Source of the DNA: Gavia stellata
Lineage: Eukaryota; Chordata; Aves; Gaviiformes; Gaviidae
Length of the DNA: 64,000 bases
Direction of reading: 5' to 3'
Assembly (NCBI RefSeq): GCF_030936135.1
Contig: NC_082596.1
Span: 8,904,155-8,968,154 of the forward strand
Positions 24,331 to 36,800 of the stretch are shown piece after piece (the first letter of the stretch is position 1; each line of letters starts with the position of its first letter). A model generated the notes under the pieces. That model ran no database searches. It was not told the DNA's origin and was given only the letters and a program-made list of their open reading frames with translations. The translations under genes were made by a program, and so were the position numbers.

Positions 24331-25927
24331 CCAGACCTGGCGTTAAGACACCAGTGGTGTAAAGGAACTTCTCAGATGCCCTCTGCACGTGAGTTTGCCT
24401 CTCCTTCCTCAGAAGACTGCTTTAGTTAAAGCCTTTCTGGGATGGCTGCCTATCCCTTCCCTCCCTCATCAGGGCAGGGCCAGACCCCTCCTTCGAAAGG
24501 CATCACTGGTGACAAGGTTTCCAGCTGAAAGTGGGATTCGGTCCCTTTGTTTAGGAACAGAAACGAAACATGCTTCATTGCACCTCATGAATTCTTTCAA
24601 CATAAGCGTCTTCAGTTGTATGTTTCTGTAGCTGGACATATGTGTCTGTCACCACGGTAAGGGAGAAAAGAATTTCCACCAATGTGAAAGTGTGGTGCTC
24701 CCTTTTATCCTGATCTCATTGTTAAACAAATGAGCTGCCTTTAAAAGTACTTCGACATTTATTTGTGCCTCCAAAAGGAGCTATTTTCACCCCTGTCTCA
24801 GTTTACACTTTAAGTAGTAACCTTCTTTTTACAGGCTCTGTTAGTGAAGGGGAATAATCTTAATTTCAGTTAGTAAAATTGCTTTGTGCGTATGTGGGTG
24901 TGTGAAAATAATACGGTATCTTATTTCAAACCTCATGGGGTTTCAGCAATTATGCCTTTAACGGAAAATCTCAGAAGTCTAACTCCTGGGAACCAGAGTA
25001 AGGCGAAATTAAACATCCATCTTTGAGTTTAATGGTGTAAAAATAAGTGTGTAGATAACTGCCACGGTGTGCATAATTCTCTCCTGTTGAAATACAGATC
25101 GCAGAAGGCTCACCTTGCCCAGACAAGGTAAAGCCAGATCCCACAGCCCCTGCTTGCTTGTATCAGCCTGCATGGGAATATTGCACGTGGGGATGAGAGT
25201 GGGCTGTGCCGGGGCTGTGCCCAGGCAGACATTTCCAGGTGCAAAGCAGCATGTCCCAGGGGAGGAAAGCCTCACCCACGTCTGAATATGCCTTTCTTCT
25301 TCTTGGCTGTTCCCTAATCATCCCGCCCTTCTTCAGCTCCCAGTTGCTTTTTTATTTTTTCTTGATCAAGGATATGCAAATGCTGCTCTGAGTCACGGCT
25401 GCTGCAACAGGAGTTTCATCTCTTCAGCAACCGCGCTGTGTGTGCATTTCTGCTTTACGTGATTGTCTGCACGTCCCTTGGCAGAGAGCAAGTAAGTTTC
25501 CCAAACCACAGCTCACATGTCTAATCACTTCGACTCCAAACTCTTGAGGCTGAGTTAGGGACAATATAATAACCAGTTTCTTGCAGGCAACTGGGCAATG
25601 GTCCAACCAAAAAGTACAGTGAAGCTGCTGGCTGACATCTATCTTATCTGAAGTTCAGGTCCACAAATAATCTTCTACAGTCTCTTGACAGAGGTAAGAT
25701 TCCAAGAGACCCTCTGTTCTCGGACACTCCTGCACTTGGCTTTGCAGGGGATCCTACTGGAGGTAATAGTACTGGGAGGGTTGGATAGGTGCTAGGAAAG
25801 GGGATCTGCCCACTTGTGGAGATAGAGGACTTGTATTTGCAAACCAGATCACCATCATTTGAAAATCACAATCTGTTGGCAGCAGATATTCAAATTCTTC
25901 CAGTCCTGAACTGCTGTTTGTAGGTGT

Positions 25928-25990
25928 TCGCACAGAGCCCAGTACAATGGGATCTGGTCCTGATTAAGGCCAGTTGTAGTGCACATGGTA
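25928..25990 (+). repeat. ancient amniote LINE/SINE 3'-end-like fossil
   Basis: The order GCACAGAGCCCAGTACAATG, then GGATCTGGTCCTGATTAAGG, parallels a widespread reptile and bird repeat tail of the form CAGCGCCTAGCACAATGGGG followed by TCCTGGTCCATGAC. It is diverged. The family (L2/MIR3-like or related) is remembered, not searched. Confidence 0.4.
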
Positions 25991-28186
25991 AAGAGCATGG
26001 GGAAATGGCAGCAAACAGACCTTTTCAGGAGAGCCACTGAAGTGAAACAGAAGCATGTAGACAACATGGACACTGGGGACAAAGACTGGTCTCGCAGCCC
26101 TGGCTTTACCCAATTGGAGGATCACCAAACAGACAGGGAAGAGGACTAAAATGAACTGGAACAGAATCTTTCCTTCCTTCCCATTCCCCATTTTCTGGTT
26201 CCACAGAGACCAGCAAATAGCATAAGCAGACATTTGTCCAAATTTGGCACATTGCTTTCAGAAGTAGTTTATTTGAGCAGGTAATGCAGGGTTTAGCCCA
26301 GTTATGCACTTCCACATTTCAGATCTCTCCAATATTTTAAATTTTATGTTCACTGCCAGCCGGCAGTATACCTGAAGCAGGACGTGTGGGTCAGGTATGA
26401 CAGGGTACGTGCCGTGACATGATTTGTGACGTTTAGAGCCACCCATCGCTGAGTGTTTCTAAGGAGAGGGTGTGGGGCAGTACAGACTCTTCAGTTCAGC
26501 AATTTTTCTTTACAGAGCACGTGACGAAGCTTCCTCATATTACCCACTATGCCAAGTATTACGCTGTTGCACATTATAGTGCGCTCTAGGCTGCACCTCT
26601 CAACTAATGCCTTGAAAAAGAAACTCATCAATTCCATATGATGAGAATCCTTTGAACAATGTCTTCTCATATAAAAAACAATTTTGGCCACTTTATAATC
26701 TTTCTATTCAAAAGTGGCTTAGTATTAAAGGTGTTTCTCTTTGGGTTTTGGCTTGCTTATCTATTTTCTTGGTTTCCTCATTTAAACGTTCTTGCTTGCT
26801 TAGGAGCAGATCTTGTGACTTTTGCCCAAAGAAGGAGAAACAGTCATGCCATAATGTGGCTCTGATGGTAGTGAAGGGATGGAGGAGGAATGATTGGGAG
26901 AGGAGAATATTTTTCATTTTACTTAGGCCATATACTACAATGGTTTGCAATACCTTTTTACAGGCAGAACTGGCCATTTTGCTGGCACACATGAGATGCA
27001 GACTCCATCCACAGGTGTTAACCAGTGCTTTACCCTGGCAGAGGCAAGAAGAGACAGGAATTGGAAAGTCCTGTTGGGATAAACCTGAGTAACAAGCAAA
27101 ATTATGACAAAACTAAGTGGGAGTTGTCTATAATTCACCAAGTAGCCCAACACACAACACAAAGGCTTGGGCTGGAGCAACAGGGTTGGAAGGGCTACTT
27201 GCTCCTACTTCTTCTCTTAAATGGGGCAAATAGACCCATCTGTAACTAGTGGGCTTGCTGTTGATACCCAGACATGGACACTGCAGGTGCAAGCTGGCAG
27301 GGTAGGATGGAGGTGGGTTAGCAGAGAAATCAACTAATTCACTAGTCATCTACTAGCAAAAGGGGATGAAATAAGTCCAAAGATTCAGCAAAAGATACTT
27401 GAAAACTAGTTGTAAAACCCTATTGCTGCTACTCTGCACTGGGTAGGGGATGGCTATCTGTGAAATCATTTTGTTTAAGGACTTCACAGTCAAGGAGGTT
27501 TCATTTATAAGATTTTTTTTTTAAAGCATTCCTTAATGACTGAAGTTGGGATGCCTTTTGAGACAGGGCAGAGAGTGCAAGTGAACTTGGTCTGGATTAC
27601 AAACAGTTTTTGCTGGAAGAAGAACCAATATTGGTCCGAGGTAGCAGATACAGATGTGGGTCTATGCATGCATCTCACTTGAGCACCCTGCCTCGGGCAG
27701 CCCCAGTTTGCTGTTCTGGCACAGATGTCTGTTGTTGAACAGATGTTGTCTTGTAAGCTCCCCTAAGCAGCTCCATTTTCCAATCAGAATTGTAACTGGA
27801 ATTATGTACAGAAGATAATTGCAGCATTTATAAAAGGGGAGTCTAAAAAACTGGCCTTGCAGCTCAGGGAATTGAGGTCACCCATCAAGCTGTTGCCCTT
27901 CCCTCCTGCTTGTTTCAAAAAAGCTAGATGACTTTATTAGAGTCAGCTGCTGAATAGATACTGTTGGCATTACATGCCAGGAAAGACAGCTAGGATACTC
28001 TTTTGTCACTAACTTACTTTTTGACCAGAGAACAAACCAATGCTTGCTGTATCATCAAACAGGTAACAGTCTCTTGTGTAATTATAGTAGATTATTATAA
28101 TAGTTATTATAATAATTTATAGCTATTTGTCCCTTAAGCCAGCTCCTTCGTCATGTTTTCACTGTCTGCTCTGTGACTGTCTTGTT

Positions 28187-28250
28187 GAGATCATAAGCAT
28201 TTTGGGCAGGGACTCTCTGTGTCATATTCAGCGCTGGACACCCTACTGAT
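28187..28250 (+). repeat. ancient L2/MIR3-like 3'-end fossil
   Basis: GAGATCATAAGCATTTTGGG, then CAGGGACTCTCTGTG and AGCGCTGGACACC, resembles the tail motif of old amniote repeats (GATTGTAAGCTCTTTGGGGC, AGGGACTGTC, CAGCGCCTAGCAC). It may be the neighbouring part of the same family as 25928-25990. Divergence is high. Confidence 0.4.
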
Positions 28251-31200
28251 GCCTAACGAGGGAGGTTCTGCTTTTGGTAATTATACTGTATCACTGAAAT
28301 CAGCTATTAGCAACAGGAGAAAAAATTGTAGTATCTGGATCAGTATATAATAACTGTAAGGAATCACAGTATTATTTTAATTGTAAAGAATAACAATATT
28401 CTTTTCCCTGCCCTTGCTTGCAAGACCTGTGAAAACATGTAAGTACATCAGGACTGGATTGCCTATGCAGTTGTCTAATAAGATATTGGCAATTAGTTTA
28501 GGCCTCAACCTTTTAGACACGATGGCCCTGCTAGTCAGCAGGTGTAAATCAATATAATATAGCTGTTGAAAACCTGACCCGTAGATTAAAGAAAGCTATC
28601 TCTGAAGCCAAGAAATAATCTTTGGATATAGCACTGCCTGAATAAAAAAAATGTGGTTTGGATTAAATCTTCACTTTGTAATGCTAATATAGTTAGAACT
28701 TCAGAAAAAGAAAGCATCAACCTTGTTAAATAAACATTTCTGTGGCAGAGAGAACAGAATTTTTAAATAAAACAAAATAAATCTGTGAGCCAAACAAAAA
28801 TCTCTTAAGAGGCAATCCAGAGTACTTTTCTTCAAACAACTTAAAAGTGTCTCCATATTTCCCCTTTTCTTGCATGTTCTAAACATGATAGGGAGATGAT
28901 TGTCTAATACCCGTATCAGAGCATGGCAGGTAGATGAGATATTGCACTGTAGACATCCTTGTGGTTTGGCTAAGGTCCGCTGTTTTTGTAAGAGCTTCAG
29001 CTCTGTGCCTTTTGGTATATAGACTTGATTGCAAAATGTCTGTAGATACAAAGTGTGTACATAAAATTCATTGTTAAGATCTAAATGGTGCCATGAAACT
29101 AAAATGTGCAAATGGAGACTTTGCTTCAGTCTCAGCTGTTCAAAGATCCTGCGATGGCAGAAATTATGTCCACCTAAAGTTCACTGCAATAACCGGCTCC
29201 GCGCCAATGTAGAATGACAGCAATGCTTCACATTCAAGAAACAGATTTTGTTGTTGCACACTATACACTCCAAATCATACGTGGATATATTTCTGTGTAT
29301 TTATTTACATGCATATATAATATGCATACATGCACACATAGAATAGATATATATAATTGTAAGGGACCAATACGTATATTTTGAAAAATTATGTCTTCAT
29401 CATCTTGGTAAGTTTTCAATTTCTCTTAACTACAATTTCAACATAAATCATTTTGACACTTTTGACCTCATAAGCAATCAGACCAATGAGGTTAAAAGAG
29501 CTGATTTTTGATGCCCATTTTACACAAGCTGGTAAAGGACAATGCTGGTAAAAAGGTAAGTGGTATTCCAAAATACTGGAAAGCCAGCAGGATGGTGGAT
29601 GAGTTGTGAAAGCAGGACACTCCCAGCAGAAGCAGGGGGGCTGGTAAGTGAGCAGAAGTCTGTTGAAACAGGTCTCTGCAGCTTTTTGTGTGTCTGTGGA
29701 GCGTTTGGGTTGATGCTATTCAGCTCTGTGTATCCCACTGCAAGACAGATGTAAGGGATGAACATCCTTAAAGTCCTTGTGAAATTCCCTAAGATCTACA
29801 GGTGACATGAGGGTTCTTTTTCTCCTGGGATGAGAGGGCGCTGGGGCTGGGATTTCACCCATGCCTGTTGCTGTCACTACGGGCAGCAAGCAGTTAAAGC
29901 AGTCAAACAGAGTCAAAACCGTGGAGTAACAGAACTCACAAAAATCAGTGATAAAAGAAGGCTGTGTTTATGATGTACAGCAATTTTGGAAGCACTGGAT
30001 ATTTCAGTTTGATAGTGATCCCAGCAGTTTGAGAGCTGGCAAGGTTTCTCCTTGGTCCGCGTGGTGGTTGTCTCCCAGTTCGACAGAGAAGCCAAAGCAA
30101 GAACCAGCCCTGCCGTGTCCCTGCCCCAGAGCCGGCGCTGGGGCAGGCTGGCTGCCCTTGGCAGGGCTGGTTTCCTTCCCCTGCGGTATCCTGGGAAGCA
30201 AAGTGACTTTGGGGAAGACAGAAGTGAGGTCAGTCTTTCTGCTTGAAACAGAAGAGAAAGCTTCCCTTCCCATGCACATGGTCAGCCAAGCTATCCTCTA
30301 GAGATGTTGGCCAACTGCCGTTCCCTGAATCGGTGAGGCTGTTGAGGTGGCCGTCATTGAAACCCCACTCTGTGCTTCATTGCGTTTCCCTCCCCAGGAG
30401 GCTGCTTTAGCACAGTGTGGTGTTGTGGGAAACCCCTTGGGGTGCATATGGCTCTGCAAGCCTGCTCTGTGAGATGAGGGGGGCTCTGCAGCAGGCAAGA
30501 AGCAAGAAATCAAAGAGGAATCTATTCCAGGCTGGCCATCCATGGTCAGAGAGAAAGCCCTGGCCTCAGCTGGCAGCCTTGAAATATGTCAAAGCTTCTT
30601 TTTGCTGGCCCAAAGAGGCTTGGGAATTATAGCCCCATGGCCAGGGGATTTGTTGCCCTCCACAAGAAGTTACCCTGGACACAATAAAAGCAGCCTCCTC
30701 GCCAGAGCAGCCAAGGTGATTGAGAAGGGCAAAGGAAGCTCTTAAACATTTGTTTTCTGGATTTTGACTGCCAGATCTCTCGGGAGAGTCTGGACTCCTC
30801 ACAAAAATGCTTGACGGGAAGAAACTCCCTAGGAAGGGATTGTTCTGTGTTGTTTTGAACTTGAAGGCCTCCAGTTGACTTGGGACACTGCCACCAGCCA
30901 CCTAAGGAAAGTTTCAAGCCTTCCTACACAGGGTGGGGTAAGGTCCTACTGTGGGTGTACAAAAGGCTTTCAGAGGCATGACTTTCCCTGGGACATAATC
31001 TTCTTGCCACACTATATTTTGTGGTTGAACATAAACTGGGTGGTTTGGTGCTTTTAATGACAAAATTCTACTGAGGATTCTCTTTCCCCTCCCATCCCCC
31101 CTGTGGCTTTTACTCCAGGTTAACATGAGGTTTTCCCTGTAAATCACTTTCTATGTGTCCTGCATGGCTGCTATTGCTTTTTTTTTTTTTTGTCCAATGA

Positions 31201-31819
31201 CTTTCTAAAAAAAAAAATTCATAAAAAATCCAAAAAGGAAACGGAAGACTAGTGTCCTTGCTCAGAGATAGGAGACCTCCTCACTAGCTTGAGCATCTCT
31301 CTCTCTCTCACACTCCTTGTTGTTCCCTGAATCTTGCATTTTAGGCAGTACATCCCCAAGGGGAGGGGAGCGACTGTTTTTCTCCTATTCTTTGTTTCTC
31401 CTGGTCCCAGCCTTAATGTCCCGTCCCCACTGGGGACGCTGGAGTCCTCTTGGGCTAGAAGAGCAGGGACGCCCACCAGTTCCTATGCACACACCCTGAC
31501 ACTGGGACGTTGGGCAAAATGTGGGCTCATACACATCCAGCTTGGTGCTGAGGGCTTGTGGCTGTGGCTGTCGCAGTGCGGGGCTCAAGCAGTGTTCTTG
31601 TAGGAGCAGTGTGCTGTGATGGCTTCAGTGCTTGCTGGCCACTGCAGACCCTCAGCACTGCAGTTGGCAGGCTTGAAGGTAATTTCATGGAAATTCTGGG
31701 CTCCTAAGTATCAAAGTTATTTAAGGGCTATTTTGTGGATATCTCCTTGGGTTTATCACCCAATTTCTGTCTAAATTCTCTTTTGGGGACCTAAGTGCAA
31801 TTTTGGAATATTGCTGCTA

Positions 31820-31920
31820 GACTGTCCTTGCCTCAGTTTCCTTAAGTATATAATGGAGGTTACAATATTTTCTGGCCTCACAAGTTTATTGTGATGATGC
31901 ATATATTTAAGGCACTCAGC
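31820..31920 (+). repeat. MIR/CORE-SINE fossil, sense orientation
   Basis: The block CCTTGCCTCAGTTTCCTTAA, TATAATGGAGGTTACAAT, GCCTCACAAG, TTATTGTGATGATGCATATA and GGCACTCAGC follows the MIR order (CCTCAGTTTCC, then a TGTAAAATGGGGATAATA-like stretch, then CCTCATAGG, GTTGTTGTGAGGATTAAAT, and GCGCTTAG). It is about 100 bp, clearly diverged, and old enough to predate the bird lineage. Confidence 0.6.
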
Positions 31921-33188
31921 TTAAAATGAGGTGAAATGAATCTTCTATGCATTAGTGATAAATAACCAGAACCCTGGTTATTTTGGTGGTTTACTAAACG
32001 ATAGTTCTGATTGAAACCCTACAGCCTGGAGCAGCATCTATAGGACTCTACAGATGCATTTTGTAGGAAGTGCAGTTAAACAGAACAGGTACAGTGCTGA
32101 GACTGCTAAAACTCTGGTCTAAGTATCAGTTTCTTTAAAGACATCTTCATTAAAGATGAAATCTGTGACAATGTGAGAAATTGCAATATGCTATGATGAA
32201 AATTTCCCCTCTCTATGGAAGGAATACAGTTGATTCAATTTATTAATCCAGAGACACAAAATAAACACAGACTCTGTTACCTACTATTTGCAACTCCCAC
32301 AACTCCCAAGGTCACAGCATGAATTGCCCTTAAATTTGACTAGAACTACAAAATGCAAACACAGAAATAGGCGGAAAAGTATAGGCAGACCTCGCCCTTT
32401 TTTTGCTTAGTGAGGTGGTGATGGGAAACTGCCTGTAAGATGCACCACAGCAATTCAGCTTCAGCGTAGGGCTGGGAGCTTGACCTCTCCAGGTCATGGT
32501 GTATGAACTGTGCCCACGTCCTATTTAATTGATGTTCTGCTTACCACTCTGTTAAGCACCAGATTTGGAAAGTCTCCAGCTGGTGTGGAGGAAGGAACGG
32601 AGTCTATTTGCCCCTATTCATTCTTCCACTGTTGTGCAGAAGAAGGTAGGATTTGGCTCTCTGTTGGGATTTTAATCATTACTCTTCAAAATGAGTACAG
32701 AGCATTTATCATTCTCTTTCTGCTTCTCACAGGCTAAGTGACATTAGGACTGAACTGTGAATGGAGCAAGGTAGTGGTGAACTGCTCTGCTTGCAGCCCT
32801 GGAGTCAGAAACTAACTTGTTTCTCATTCAGCAACGCTACCCCATTGCAAACATGCTGGTGACAAATTTTTAAATAATATGTCAATGAAAGGATGTGGTT
32901 TACTCCATGTTAAGCACATCCTCCTTTTCAACTATAAATGTCTTCCTCCCCCAGTGTGCCCAAGAGAGATTATCTTTATATTCTTTAACTACAGAAAAAA
33001 ATGGACTAGTGAGCCAAAATACTTCTGGTTATTAGTGCTTCAGTTTTAGATAACAAATACTGTGCTTGTAACCAGCACATGTAAAGAAATGTATTGACCA
33101 GTGATGACTCACATAAAGAATCAGGCTGCTCATGGACAGCTTGTGAATGGAAGGAAAAACTAAGTTTGTTTAATATGTTAGTGTGCAG

Positions 33189-33250
33189 ATGTTATCTCTA
33201 TTTACCGATAGACAAGCTGAAACTCATAAAGACTGAATTGCTCGCCAAGA
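33189..33250 (-). repeat. MIR-like fossil, antisense orientation
   Basis: The stretch GTTATCTCTATTTACCGATA, then GACAAGCTGAAACTCATAAA, then GCTCGCCAAG aligns with the complement of the MIR core (TTATCCCCATTTTACAGATG, AGGAAACTGAGGCTCAGAG, TTGCCCAAG). The 83-codon open frame across it (33094-33345) is not a gene. Confidence 0.5.
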
Positions 33251-36200
33251 AAAGACAGAAAAAGGCAATGGCAGGTCTGGGGAAAGACTTTGGATCTGCT
33301 GTCTCCAAATCATCAGCTCTACCAAACAACAGTACCTCCCTTTAATTAATAATTCATTGTTAAGTGTTTGGAAACAGCTAAGCAACAAGAACACTACACT
33401 AAAAGATGTCTTGCTGGCATCTTTTTGGCCGTGAAGGATATGACTTAGTACTCCTCCATTTTGGCACTAAGAGAGCCTGTATATGGTAAAGAGCAGCCGT
33501 GCCTGGTCTTCATGAGTGATTAAAGGTGAACAATTGATTTATTATTTTTGCTACAGATCTTGTTGGCAACCATGCAAGATGTGAATTGCCTAGTTGTTTT
33601 TGTCTCAGTAAATGTAGTGTTTTCACTGTGATAAATATTTTTATTCACATACTTATCTCTCTGAGGACCTCTTCTTCTGCCTTAGCTCTGTTATGCTAAA
33701 CTATCACCTCTCTTTTCAACCTTGTCTTTCACAGGGGAAAGTTTCAGATTCTCTTTTCATTCATAAAAAAGAGAGGGGAAAAAAAAGGCTTAGATTGTTT
33801 TCAATATATATATATATTTTCACATCACTAAAAAAAAACCTTAATGATTGTGTCATTAAGCATTTCCTTTCTGCTGGTAAAGACTCTACCTCCTGCCTCT
33901 TGGTATTTGACCTTAGTGTTGTATGGTTGGACCTTCCCAGGCCAGCTCCTTTGAGTTATCATCCCAGCTCTGTGTGTCCATCTGAGTCTGGCTGTTTTTC
34001 TGGGTATGCCAGGTGCCTTCAACAGGGATGCTCTGCAGCCAACCAGTGTGTAAATGCAAAGCACTTCCCCAGCAGGAGTTAGAGGCCATCTTCACCAGGG
34101 TCTTTAAACTCATCCAAACAAGGAGACGAAGGCTTAACATGGCTTCAGGCAGCCTGGATGCTGCTAACTTTGCTGAGGCACAGGCTCTGCTGACAGTCTT
34201 GTGGAAGTGTGATGGCCAGATGCTCGTGAGGCCTCCATGCGGATCGAGGTGCCTTGTGCTCACAGTCACCCCTGAAGTAGCCCTTTAAGAAGGGCACAAA
34301 TAGTCCATGTCTTAAAAGGTCCTGCCTTCATGTCTAGTTTATTTGTGCCTATCTTACACACAAACACTGAACAAACTGCCCCTTCCCACAAGACCTTATT
34401 ACTTGTCCCTTTGCTTACATAGCAGTCTTGCTGCTTCAGCAAGACTAAATACTTTGAGCATTTATTTGGTCTAAGTATTATTTGTGTGCCACATTTCCAT
34501 CCATTCTGAAATTGCTGTCCATGAGTCCACTTCCTCTCAGCCCTTCCAAAGTCCAAACACCAACCCCCTCTCGGCCAGCACAGAAAACATGTCCCTGTGT
34601 TGCCCGCCAGTGTCAGCTGCCCAGATTCCTGCACGTGTAAAGTATCTCCAGCGGTGCGCTCCCAGGTACACAGACAAATGATACGCATCCTCAAATAATG
34701 CCAATGGACAAAGTCCAAAGGTTTCCTTCTTTTTCACCATCCTCCTGTCCCTGTGCTCAAAGCTTTTGCTCCAGTTAAGTTCATTGACCTTGCCAAAGTC
34801 TCTCCTGCATTTCCACCCTTGCTCAGCTCATGCTTACCTCCTTGTTGTCCCTGTCCCACCCTTTGCCTCCCAACACCAGAGTCCCACTGTTCTATGGCCC
34901 TTCTGAGAAGCTCCATCTTGAAGGACACTGACCAGTATGACAGCATGCCAGCATTGTTTTCAGGTTGCCACCAAGCCTGTCTTCCTTCTTTACCTGGGCT
35001 TCTTCACCTAGCTGAGCTGCTTCACCTAGGTTTCATCCTTGGCAACTGCAGACAATATTTCATGCTATAAAACAGTTGGTGGCAAAGGGGATGAATGTCC
35101 TCTTCGCTGGAGTAAATCAGGAGTAACTAAATCTGGTGTGTTGCTGTCCAAGTGGAAAAAAACAGGCCTGTGCACAAAATACTGCAGAGCATGGAAGTTT
35201 AGTGTGCTGTGCCACTGTGAAAACCACGACCTGTGCACCTCATGTGATAGCATTGCTAAATGAGCTTTGAAAAGAGAACATTCTAGTGGCCTCTTAAAGA
35301 ATGTGTGTGGCAAAACAGCGACAGTAATCAGCAACATTAATTGCAGTCACACATCAGTTTTCATTGGCATTTACCAACTTTCCATATAAAAGACATTGTT
35401 ACACTTGAAAGCTGAGGTCAAGTTAGCTAATCATTCATAGCATGTTTACTTTCTCCCAGGACTGTCTAGCAGGAATTGTACCTTGTGTTTTAAAGCTATT
35501 TCAAGCAAAGAGCCTAGAGTGACATTGTTTAATTGATTTAAAGATCTTTATAGCCTAGCTGCCAATCAAAGTGATTCAAATAACTAGCTGGTGTGCTGTC
35601 TGACGAATTAGACTCAACTCTGCATTACACTGATTGATGTGTGGAGTATCTCTGAGGAATTGATCTGCTTTTTTCCAAAACATTTATTTCAGTGAAATGG
35701 TGTTACTACATACTTAAAAACATCCACTGTGTCTGTTGCTAAAAATCATGGGACTGTGAGTCAGTCATCTTGGATGACTTACGGTTCTATCACTGATTCA
35801 CCGAAAATGAATGTCTATACTGCACCCAGCATGAACTGAATGAAAGCTCAGATGCAAGAAGCAATCTAACCAAAGGGCCAGAGGGTTCATCACTGGCTAA
35901 TTAGGGTAAATTATAAGGCTATAGTTTTATAAGGCTCTTTTGTAAGGCTATAGTGTTTCCAGTTACTTCGCGTACTTGTTCAGAATGGACTAGTTCCTTT
36001 ATAATCCTGTGCCCAAGGTTATCTAACTGTACAATGGGTGAATAATATATTTTCCCAGCTGAGATATGTACAGGCATGGTAAAGTGTTTTGAAAGGAATA
36101 TTTTAGTCATTGCATTAAAGTGAGTTTGTTTTCTTCAATTTATGGAATATGACTTTAATAAATAAATGGGGAAAACTAGGCTTTCAGTCACAATATGTCT

Positions 36201-36419
36201 GTTTCTAGGCCAAATAGATTAAAAACCAAACAGACAACTATAATTTGTGTTTAACTATATGATCTGGTACAAGACTCTGTAGTGAAGACATCTGGTGATT
36301 CAGCTTTGTCAGTAAATTATACTTTTTCCTGCCTTATAAATGACCCAGACTAGCTAATACCACTTTCTGCAGACAAAGATAATCTTGTCTCAAATTTATC
36401 AGGCAGTCATTAACAGTCA

Positions 36420-36800
36420 TTGAAGGTTAGAGAACTCCTGCCCCCAGGACAATTCCAGGAGCTCAGCACCAAACCTGGCTGCTGCCCCTGCAGAGGGGAG
36501 AGCTTTAGCTCAGACCATCATTACGGCCAGGCCTCCCTTCTTCAGGGTCTGCTCTGCCTTCTGCCTGCCATCCTTCTCCCAAATGCCTGGTGCTGCCTCC
36601 CAGCACACCACAGCCCAGTGCAAGAGGGGCTCTGCCGCTGTGAAGCTGCCCAGGGCAGGCAGGGCAGCCGCGGGCAGCAGCACCAGCAGCATCACGGAGG
36701 CAGCTCTGCAAAGCGGTGGGCAGCCAACCAGTGCCAGGGAGCTCCTGCATCTGCCCCTGCAGCTCCTCCGTGTCTGGGGCACTTGCTGCTGGCTCTCTGC
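36420..36800. other. isolated GC-rich patch with overlapping open frames
   Basis: This roughly 380-bp patch is clearly richer in G and C than the AT-rich DNA around it. Long open frames lie on both strands: 151 codons plus at 36420-36875, and 81 and 90 codons minus at 36505-36782. One minus-strand frame contains a leucine/alanine-rich stretch after an internal methionine (MLLVLLPAAALPAL) that looks like a signal peptide. I recognise no family, and the frames have no clear splice-site pair. Overlapping frames in GC-rich DNA can arise because stop codons are AT-rich. It may be an isolated exon, an old processed fragment or merely a compositional island. Confidence 0.4.

Noticed and set aside
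24042..24362. 106-codon plus-strand frame
   Set aside because: It runs through the CR1 3' end on the opposite strand; not a gene.
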